Below, piece after piece: positions 59,701 through 64,000 of a DNA stretch of 64,000 bases. Under the pieces are notes generated by a model. That model had not been told where the DNA came from and searched no databases. It saw only the letters and a program-made list of their open reading frames with translations. The stretch comes from Luteibacter sp. Lineage in GTDB: Bacteria; Pseudomonadota; Gammaproteobacteria; Xanthomonadales; Rhodanobacteraceae. The translations under genes were made by a program, and so were the position numbers. Each line of letters opens with the position of its first letter. The first letter of the stretch is position 1. The stretch covers positions 62,001-126,000 of the forward strand of contig NZ_WNDO01000002.1 of NCBI RefSeq assembly GCF_009912395.1, read 5' to 3'.

Positions 59701-59724
59701 CTGGAACAGCAGGCCGCCGCATGA
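56710..59724 (+). CDS. SNF2-like helicase with nested Mom-like acyltransferase domain and C-terminal DNA methyltransferase
   Basis: 1004 aa. Helicase part 1: GLHKT (56-60, degenerate Walker A), LDEAD (141-145), TATP (184-187). Helicase part 2 ends in the arginine-finger motif AIHRIQRFGQ (564-573). Between them, after DLEDERRALERMLP (about 344), lie about 140 residues foreign to such helicases, resembling phage Mom-type GNAT acyltransferases: YKTVLLTPDHRALFVWRKF (388 on), YTYVN (449-453), SNPGYCFQMAGWRKCG (460-475). The helicase then resumes at about 490 (VYGSQDLEEREQ). The C-terminal methyltransferase is of beta class: TSIPFG (666-671, motif IV) before DPFAGLGT (946-953, motif I). It probably modifies adenines in phage DNA. 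Confidence 0.85.
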   Translation: MNDAYREFLEAKVCTAPENGFEVDPALVNPRMKPHCRAIVPWLLQGGRRALFASFGLHKTVIQLEAVRLASDHVGGRGLIVLPLGVRQEFRRDAVERLGWAEPPRFIRRIEEADATGVYLTNYETVRDGKLDPRHFDATSLDEADCLRGFGGSKTFREFMAVFAGDDRAAGVRTDGIRYRFVATATPSPNDYIELLAYAAYLGIMDVAAAKTRFFKRNSEKADHLTLHPHKEEEFWLWVASWALFVQRPSDLGFSDEGYTLPELDVRWHEIPTNHADAGAEKDGQGRLFRNAAIGVQDAAREKRESLPARMAKLQEIRAEDLTAHRILWHDLEDERRALERMLPRATYGHWQEYQDGHPAGLELFERHYSALPYNDGRERDRFAGPGYKTVLLTPDHRALFVWRKFIDDSGQEGVNCAVFRNEGPVLSSELIREAMAIAWLRWPGQRLYTYVNAKKVESSNPGYCFQMAGWRKCGTSKTRGLVILEALPGAEVPVVERRVASASVYGSQDLEEREQTIIDFSDGKFSELAAKPVIAGAGCNFQRHCAWAVFLGIGFKFRDFIQAIHRIQRFGQTRAVRIDLIYTEAEREVRQQLERKWNQHNRMADKMSNIIREFGLAHAAMASKLARSLGVERVEASGERYTVVNNDCVDETRRMGADSVHLIVTSIPFGTQYEYSSNYSDFGHTDDNAHFWRQMDFLIPELLRVLQPGRVAAIHVKDRITPGGINGFGFQTVQPFSDECVAAFQKHGFAFLARKTIVTDVVRENNQTYRLGWTEQCKDGSRMGAGMPEYLLIFRKPPTDRSNGYADLPVVKDKATYTRPRWQFDAHGFMRSSGDRPLMPEELEGLDQAAIFKLFKRHSLESVYDFRHDVRIAEAVDRSGWLPTTFMLLQPQSWHPDVWTDITRMRTLNSTQAAKGKEQHLCPLQFDIVERAIEQYSMPDEVVYDPFAGLGTVPYMAVKMGRYGRGCELANLYFLDACGYCAGAERGLSMPGLFDALEQQAAA

Positions 59725-60716
59725 ACACCCCGCTCGTACCCGCCAACGTCGACCTGACCGACTTCGACTGGATGCCGTTCGACTTCCAGCGCCTGTTCGG
59801 CAGCGACACCTGGGCGCTCTCCAACGACGCCGAGAAGGTGGCCGCCATCACCTTGTGGGGCAAGTCCTGGTATCAGCGACCGGCAGGCTCGTTGCCGTCC
59901 GATGACCGGATCCTCGCCAGCGCGCAGTTCTCCGGCGCCATGGGGCGCTGGAAGCGCGTGAAGGAGATGGCGCTGCGTGGCTGGCGCCTGTGCGACGACG
60001 GGCGCTACTACCACCCTGTCGTCTGCGAGAAGGCGCTCGAGGCCTGGCTGGAGAAGCTATCGCAGCGCTTGAGCAGCGGCGCCGGCAACGCCAAGCGCTG
60101 GGGCATCGACTTCGACGCCTCGCCCATCGAAGCGGATATCGCCGATGCGCGCCGCTTCCTGGTGGCACTCAATCCGCAATCCCGTGCGTTGATGAAACGC
60201 CGGTCATCGGGAGTCCCATCGGGACCGAAAAAGCCTCCCACCGGGAATGCGGGCGGTATCCCACCGGGATTCCCGTCGGGATCGCAAGAGACAAGGACAG
60301 GGACAGGGACAGAGACCTTTCACTTCGTAGGTAACTCATCGGAGAACCCGAACACTGAGGGTGTAGGGGAGGGCTCTTCCGCGCACCTGCCCGCGAATGT
60401 CGCCGCCGCCATCGCGATGCGCAAGGCCGGGGTGCACGACGCGCATCCGCAGTTCGAGCCCTTGCTCCAGTTCATCGCCGAGGGGGGCCGCGTCGAAGCG
60501 ATCGCCGCCATCGCTGCGCAAGCCGTGAAGAACGGCAAGGGCCGCATGGCCTACGTGGTTTCCACGGCTCGCGGCCAACTGCAGGACGCCCAGCTGGCGC
60601 CACGCATAGGTGGCGGCAAGCCGAGCCAGGCCGAGCTCGGGCAATCCAACCGCGACATCGCCGCCGCCTGGTCCGGCGTCGTGATCGACTCGGAGGACTT
60701 CCATGCAGCCCACTGA
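59721..60716 (+). CDS. DUF1376 replication protein
   Basis: 331 aa, ATGA overlap with the helicase stop. The N-terminal DUF1376 domain reads DWMPFDFQRLFGSDTWALSN, DAEKVAAITLWGKSWYQRPA and GRWKRVKEMALRGWRLCDDG. A variable middle (about 160-205) is encoded by repeats and includes RTGTGTET. The C-terminal domain is helical. DUF1376 proteins occupy the place of lambda O and bind or define the phage origin; iteron-like repeats are inside this very gene. Confidence 0.82.
   Translation: MNTPLVPANVDLTDFDWMPFDFQRLFGSDTWALSNDAEKVAAITLWGKSWYQRPAGSLPSDDRILASAQFSGAMGRWKRVKEMALRGWRLCDDGRYYHPVVCEKALEAWLEKLSQRLSSGAGNAKRWGIDFDASPIEADIADARRFLVALNPQSRALMKRRSSGVPSGPKKPPTGNAGGIPPGFPSGSQETRTGTGTETFHFVGNSSENPNTEGVGEGSSAHLPANVAAAIAMRKAGVHDAHPQFEPLLQFIAEGGRVEAIAAIAAQAVKNGKGRMAYVVSTARGQLQDAQLAPRIGGGKPSQAELGQSNRDIAAAWSGVVIDSEDFHAAH
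60214..60281 (+). repeat. Iteron-like repeats, candidate phage replication origin
   Basis: Four copies of TCCC-N3-GGGA (TCCCATCGGGA, TCCCACCGGGA twice, TCCCGTCGGGA) start at 60214, 60236, 60259 and 60271, that is 22, 23 and 12 bp apart, close to whole helical turns. A short GGGACA/GGACAG direct repeat follows at 60293-60312. They lie in the linker region of the DUF1376 gene, as lambda ori lies inside gene O. Confidence 0.6.
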
Positions 60717-61368
60717 CAAGCCGCCGTTCTCCGCGCTGCTGGCGGACGTGATGACCTACTACCGCCAGGAGTGCACGCAGTTCCAGATCGACGTCTTCTG
60801 GGCTGGCCTCCGCATGCACGAATTCGAGGACGTGAAGCGCGCCTTCTCGTTGCATGCCCGCGACCCGGACCGTGGCCAGTTCCCGCCGCGTCTTGCCGAC
60901 ATCACGCGGATGCTCGAAGGCTCCACGCAGACCCAGGGCATGCGGGCATGGGCGAAGGTCGAGACGGCCGTGAAGTCCGTTGGCGCCTACCGCTCCGTCG
61001 CCTTCGATGACCCGCTCATCCACGTCGTGCTGATGGAGATGGGCGGCTGGGTGCCGCTGTGCCGGGCCGCTGCGGAGGACTTGCCGTTCAAGGCTCGCGA
61101 GTTCGAGCACCGCTACGCCGCCTACCGCCTCCGCCGAGAACTGCCGGCATTCCCGCCGCGGCTGATCGGTGAGAGCGAAGCCGAGAACCGGCTCAACGGG
61201 CGCCAGGACTACCAGGTGCGCCCCGTGCTGATCGGTGAGCCCGAGAAAGCTGTCCGCGTGATCGAGCAGGGGTCGGCCAGCGCCACCCTGCGCATCACCG
61301 ACGCGAAGCACATCGCCGGCGACCTGCTGGCGCGCCTTAGCCATGACCGCAGGGAGGATGCCGCGTGA
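60703..61368 (+). CDS. Phage replication-associated protein (lambda P position, DUF6475-like)
   Basis: 221 aa. FWAGLRMHEFEDVKRAFSLH, ARDPDRGQFPPRLADITRML and DDPLIHVVLMEMGGWVPLCR resemble a phage family placed right after the replication initiator. Overlaps the DUF1376 gene by 14 bp. Could load the replicative helicase, by position only. Confidence 0.65.
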   Translation: MQPTDKPPFSALLADVMTYYRQECTQFQIDVFWAGLRMHEFEDVKRAFSLHARDPDRGQFPPRLADITRMLEGSTQTQGMRAWAKVETAVKSVGAYRSVAFDDPLIHVVLMEMGGWVPLCRAAAEDLPFKAREFEHRYAAYRLRRELPAFPPRLIGESEAENRLNGRQDYQVRPVLIGEPEKAVRVIEQGSASATLRITDAKHIAGDLLARLSHDRREDAA

Positions 61369-61805
61369 TTCACCGTTTCACCCTCAACGCCGGCGGCCGC
61401 GAGAGGCCGCGAGTGCTCGCCAACGTGATGGCCTTCGTCGACAAGCTGCCGGACACGAAGTCATGGCGCATCGAGATCCGCGAGGCGAGCCGGGAGCGAT
61501 CGCTCGATCAGAACAGCGCCCTGTGGGGCGTGGCCTATCCGCCGATCTGCATGGAGACCGGCTACGACGCCGACAAGCTGCATGCGGCCTTCTGCCGGAA
61601 GTTCTTCGGGACGGTCGAGGTGATGGTGCTGGGCGAGAAGGTGACCCGCGCGCGCCGCACCACCACGACGAACGAGTACGGGGAGCGCGACGTCATCGAC
61701 CGCGGCACCTTCGTTCGCTTCTACGACATGGTTCAGCGCATCGCCGCCGAGCTCAACATCGAGGTGCCGGACCCCAGCCCATTCTGGCGCGAGAAGGCGG
61801 CATGA
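61365..61805 (+). CDS. ninB: NinB recombination protein
   Basis: 146 aa. WRIEIREASRERSLDQNSAL-W is the NinB signature (R-S-x-x-Q-N-x-x-L-W), followed by CMETGYDADKLHAAFCRKFF and TRARRTTTTNEY. NinB (Orf) binds single-stranded DNA and replaces RecFOR in lambda recombination. Overlaps both neighbours by 4 bp. Confidence 0.92.
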   Translation: MIHRFTLNAGGRERPRVLANVMAFVDKLPDTKSWRIEIREASRERSLDQNSALWGVAYPPICMETGYDADKLHAAFCRKFFGTVEVMVLGEKVTRARRTTTTNEYGERDVIDRGTFVRFYDMVQRIAAELNIEVPDPSPFWREKAA

Positions 61806-62125
61806 CGCGCCCGAAGACGACCCCCTTGCGCCAAGAGGCCAGGGACCAGCGGTGCACCATCCGCATCCCGGGTTGCCCTGGTTGTCGCGACACCGTCGTC
61901 CTGTGCCACTACCGGCTGGACGATACCAGCGGCGCGGCTACGAAGCCGGACGACGAGCAGGCCGCCGAGGGATGCCACTACTGTCACGACGTCGTCGACG
62001 GTCGCCTCCCGCCGCCGACGGGCTACACCTACACCGATGTCCGCCTTGCCCATGCCGAGGGCGTGTTCCGCACGCAGCTGCGCCGCCGCCAGGTGTCGCC
62101 ATGGAGTGACCAATGGCAGCCGTGA
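61802..62125 (+). CDS. DUF1364 putative HNH-like nuclease-domain protein
   Basis: 107 aa from the ATG at 61802 (ATGA). Cys/His motif CTIRIPGCPGC, then VVLCHYRL, EQAAEGCHYCHDVVDGR. This is the DUF1364 pattern found between ninB and rusA in lambdoid phages. Probably zinc-binding. Confidence 0.85.
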   Translation: MTRPKTTPLRQEARDQRCTIRIPGCPGCRDTVVLCHYRLDDTSGAATKPDDEQAAEGCHYCHDVVDGRLPPPTGYTYTDVRLAHAEGVFRTQLRRRQVSPWSDQWQP

Positions 62126-62541
62126 TCGAGATCGTGGCCTACGGCACGCCCGGCCCGCAGGGCAGCAAGCGCCACCTCGGCGGGGGCGTGATGGTGGAAT
62201 CGTCGAAGAAGGTGAAGCCGTGGCGCCAGGACGTGAAGGCTGCCGCGCTCGAGGCCCGCGCCGGCGCGACACCCATCGACGCCCCGGTGGTGTGCCGCAT
62301 GGTATTCACCCTGCCGAAGCCGACCAGCGCCCCGAAGCGCCGCCGTACCTGGCCCATGCGCACGCCGGACCTGTCGAAACTGGCCAGGAGCACCGAGGAC
62401 GCGCTGACGGAGGCCGGTATCTGGCGTGACGACGCGCGGCTGGTGGAGTACGAGCGCCTGGCCAAGGTCTACCCGGGCGAGGATCCGGAAGCCCTGGACG
62501 CTCCCGGCGTCCGCATCGTGCTGAGGGCGCTGGAAGCATGA
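62113..62541 (+). CDS. rusA: RusA-family Holliday junction resolvase
   Basis: 142 aa. AYGTPGPQGSKRHLGGGVMV, FTLPKPTSAPKRRRTWPMRT and the acidic active-site block PDLSKLARSTEDALTEAGIW-RDDARLVEY. RusA resolves four-way junctions during phage recombination. Confidence 0.92.
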   Translation: MAAVIEIVAYGTPGPQGSKRHLGGGVMVESSKKVKPWRQDVKAAALEARAGATPIDAPVVCRMVFTLPKPTSAPKRRRTWPMRTPDLSKLARSTEDALTEAGIWRDDARLVEYERLAKVYPGEDPEALDAPGVRIVLRALEA

Positions 62542-62747
62542 CGCCCGACTACGGCTGCACCGAAACCGGCAAGCGCCGCTACCTCACATCCGCCGATGCG
62601 CATGCCGCCGTGGTCGGCACGAAGCGCCGCGGGCACCGCGTCCGCCCGTACCGCTGCGACCACTGCCACGGCTGGCACCTGACTCACTACCTGCAAGAGG
62701 TCCGGCCGAAGAGCCGGGCACGAACCATACCGAGGCCCCTACGATGA
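62538..62747 (+). CDS. Small phage zinc-ribbon protein
   Basis: 69 aa. RVRPYRCDHCHGWHLTHYLQ contains C-x2-C and two His; preceding TGKRRYLTSADAHAAVVGTK is basic. Found next to rusA in many prophages. Overlaps both neighbours by 4 bp. Confidence 0.65.
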   Translation: MTPDYGCTETGKRRYLTSADAHAAVVGTKRRGHRVRPYRCDHCHGWHLTHYLQEVRPKSRARTIPRPLR

Positions 62748-63238
62748 ACGCGAAGCTCGAGAAGATTGCCCAGATGGAGGGCAAGACCACCTACAAGGAT
62801 TTCCGGCAGGGCTTCGCACCGCGATCGCTGGCATGCGATTCGGACGCGGACATCAAGATGGCCCTGGGTATGGCGCAGCGGAAGGTGGGGGCGGTGGCCG
62901 TGGCCGCGCTGGAAACCCGGTACGCCTCCACGCTGATGCACGAGCGTACCCTGCGCCGTGCGTGGGACCACAAGGTCCGGGAGGATGCCAAGGGGGCCAA
63001 GGCGAAGCTGCCGCCGCACGAGGTCGCCGTCCTGCGTATGGGCGCAGCCCTTGCGGTTCGCCGGCTGGCCGGGGCGCAGATGACCCAGCACGAGGTGGCC
63101 GAGTACGCCTGGCTGCTGTGTGTCCGCCGGGAGCGACTGGACGACGCCATGCGGTCCGCTGGCGGCTGGCTGGATAGCCTGTGTGGGGACGCGGAAGAGA
63201 AGTTCCTCGGGGCGTTGACCCGGACGAAGGCTGCCTAG
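62744..63238 (+). CDS. Phage protein in the late-regulator position
   Basis: 164 aa. FRQGFAPRSLACDSDADIKM, YASTLMHERTLRRAWDHKVR and MTQHEVAEYAWLLCVRRERL; helical. It is the last gene of the overlapping early run, where lambdoid phages encode the late antiterminator, but no Q-type motif is recognisable. Confidence 0.55.
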   Translation: MNAKLEKIAQMEGKTTYKDFRQGFAPRSLACDSDADIKMALGMAQRKVGAVAVAALETRYASTLMHERTLRRAWDHKVREDAKGAKAKLPPHEVAVLRMGAALAVRRLAGAQMTQHEVAEYAWLLCVRRERLDDAMRSAGGWLDSLCGDAEEKFLGALTRTKAA

Positions 63239-63310
63239 TCCGGAAACTTGCCAGCCCCCCGGGGCAGTGGCATCTTCGGCTGGCGTCATCACCAACAGGA
63301 GGAAGAAAGG

Positions 63311-63472
63311 ATGTCTGATAAGCCCCGGCCGACAACACCGTCCCCGCGCCCCACACCAACTCCGCGTCCCACGCCAACCCCCCGGCCCACACCGGATCAC
63401 AGGCCCAGCAATCCCGGAACCCGGGCACCTGGCACCGGCAGCACCGGTCCGAAAGGCCCGCCGAGGCCGTAA
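63311..63472 (+). CDS. Small proline-rich phage protein
   Basis: 53 aa from the ATG at 63311 after GGAGGAAG. Residues 8-30 repeat PTP(R/S) (TPTPRPTPTPRPTP), followed by a Pro/Gly/Thr tail. No signal peptide. Likely disordered; function unknown. It lies just before a membrane protein gene. Confidence 0.55.
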   Translation: MSDKPRPTTPSPRPTPTPRPTPTPRPTPDHRPSNPGTRAPGTGSTGPKGPPRP

Positions 63473-63475
63473 CGC

Positions 63476-63895
63476 ATGGATCTGAAGGAAGTCCGTGGTT
63501 GCTACGACTACCACACAGGCAAAGCGGGTGACGTCGGTCGCCAGTTGGCGCTGGGAGGTATCGCTGTCGTGTGGTTGCTGCATGGAGATTCGCGCGTCCT
63601 GGCCTTCCCGAAGTTGCTCCTGATCGCCTTGGGGTTCTTCTGTGGATCGCTGGCGCTGGATTTCCTGCACTACCTCTCGTGCTCGGCGATCTGGGGTATC
63701 TACGGACGCAACAAGGAAAAGGATCTCCAGGGGCAGGGCATCAATCCGGCGTCTCCAGCCGCCATATTCGATGCTCCGCCCTTCATCAACTGGACTGGCC
63801 TCATCTTTTACTGGGCTAAGGGGATGGCGCTTATCATCGGTGGGGTCTATCTGGGCATCTACCTGTGGGCCCGGATAAGCGCCGCCGATGTGTAG
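63476..63895 (+). CDS. Phage membrane protein of unknown function
   Basis: 139 aa with three hydrophobic segments (about 27-36 short, LLLIALGFFCGSLALDFL, GMALIIGGVYLGIYLWA) and a cytoplasmic or periplasmic loop (YGRNKEKDLQGQGINPASPA). It might be a holin-like or accessory membrane protein; the lysis genes themselves are not in the window. Confidence 0.6.
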   Translation: MDLKEVRGCYDYHTGKAGDVGRQLALGGIAVVWLLHGDSRVLAFPKLLLIALGFFCGSLALDFLHYLSCSAIWGIYGRNKEKDLQGQGINPASPAAIFDAPPFINWTGLIFYWAKGMALIIGGVYLGIYLWARISAADV

Positions 63896-63919
63896 ACCAT
63901 CTCGCGCGCGGTAGTCATC

Positions 63920-63947
63920 TTGACGGGACTGGAAAAGCAGTTAAATT
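63920..63947 (+). promoter_or_regulatory. Weak promoter candidate
   Basis: TTGACG at 63920-63925 and TAAATT at 63942-63947, 16 bp apart, in the gap after the membrane protein gene. Position suits a promoter for the following late genes. Based on sequence match only. Confidence 0.35.
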
Positions 63948-63974
63948 CCCCACCATCCAGAACTAACTCCAGCG

Positions 63975-63993
63975 GCCGCCTTGCGCGGCCGTT
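63975..63993 (+). terminator. Hairpin at window end, possible terminator
   Basis: CGGCCGC/GCGGCCG arms around CTTGC, followed by TTGGCATTT at the very end. The T-run may continue beyond the window. Confidence 0.4.
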
Positions 63994-64000
63994 GGCATTT

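Larger units (their letters stand above)
37378..64000. mobile_element. Lambda-type prophage, left and central part (continues beyond window)
   Basis: It is bounded on the left by a duplicated RNA-gene 3' end next to int/xis. The order is integrase, excisionase, long leftward early operon, immunity region with divergent repressor and Cro-like genes, rightward methyltransferase and replication genes, then ninB, DUF1364 and rusA. This is the gene order of temperate siphoviruses. Antiterminator, lysis, packaging and structural genes must lie to the right of 64000. The early genes look intact. Confidence 0.93.

Noticed and set aside
37422-64000. CRISPR array or anti-CRISPR locus in the prophage
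   Set aside because: No regularly spaced direct repeats of CRISPR size, and no cas or aca-like gene was recognised; the small early genes cannot be assigned as anti-CRISPRs from sequence alone.

Overview
The window is high-GC DNA from a gammaproteobacterium, most likely of the order Xanthomonadales (Rhodanobacteraceae, Luteibacter/Dyella-like). This is inferred from TonB-receptor style, codon use, the sigma/ChrR lipid operon and gene vocabulary; no rRNA or other species marker is present. About 1-36.9 kb is chromosome. From about 37.38 kb to the end it is the left and central part of a lambda-type prophage whose right end lies outside the window.

Chromosome, left to right. (i) 0-6.4 kb: the end of an aldo/keto reductase, a secreted M1-like metallopeptidase, a divergent MFS exporter/AraC pair, a secreted amidotransferase-fold protein, a methyltransferase and a lipoprotein. 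(ii) 6.5-9.75 kb: a TonB-dependent receptor, flanked on each side by a copy of a palindromic REP-like element, and a candidate structured small RNA with its own terminator. (iii) 9.75-19.4 kb: a long leftward gene set for membrane-lipid modification: desaturase, FAD oxidase, DUF1365, cyclopropane-fatty-acid synthase, DUF2878, DUF1295, a second CFA-like methyltransferase and a lipocalin. It ends in an ECF sigma factor and its ChrR-type zinc anti-sigma factor. An identical promoter-like motif lies before the sigma gene and before the first gene of the set, so the sigma factor probably drives both. The CFA-like methyltransferase is cut by an in-frame amber codon. (iv) 20.1-22.9 kb: flgE and fliD without other flagellar genes, fliD behind a textbook sigma-54 promoter. 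(v) 23-29.5 kb: a stand-alone MASE1-like membrane protein and a bd-type quinol oxidase operon (cydA-cydB-DUF2474, the last only 37 aa). (vi) 29.6-37.3 kb: a patchy, probably transferred segment. It holds an XRE regulator, a multiply broken efflux adaptor, a mipA/response regulator/kinase operon, a TetR-hydrolase pair sharing a perfect operator, and a short-chain dehydrogenase fragment.

Prophage (37.38 kb onward). The displaced 3' end of what looks like tmRNA (ssrA) lies beside a tyrosine integrase and excisionase, giving the attachment site. A leftward early operon of more than 25 tightly overlapping small genes follows (38.8-51.8 kb). It includes DUF5131, a DnaQ-like exonuclease, Gp49, DUF2303, a PD-(D/E)XK nuclease and a likely annealing protein. 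The immunity region (52-53.6 kb) has a repressor, a YdaS/Cro-like protein and two operators sharing a 15-bp identical core. Rightward genes then encode a cytosine methyltransferase, a winged-helix protein and a 1004-aa enzyme. They continue with a DUF1376 replication protein containing iteron-like repeats, NinB, DUF1364, RusA and small late-early genes.

The most unusual item is the 1004-aa protein (56710-59724). It is an SNF2-like helicase with a Mom-like acyltransferase domain nested inside its second half and a beta-class DNA methyltransferase at its C terminus. With the upstream cytosine methyltransferase it forms an ATGA-coupled candidate DNA-modification module.
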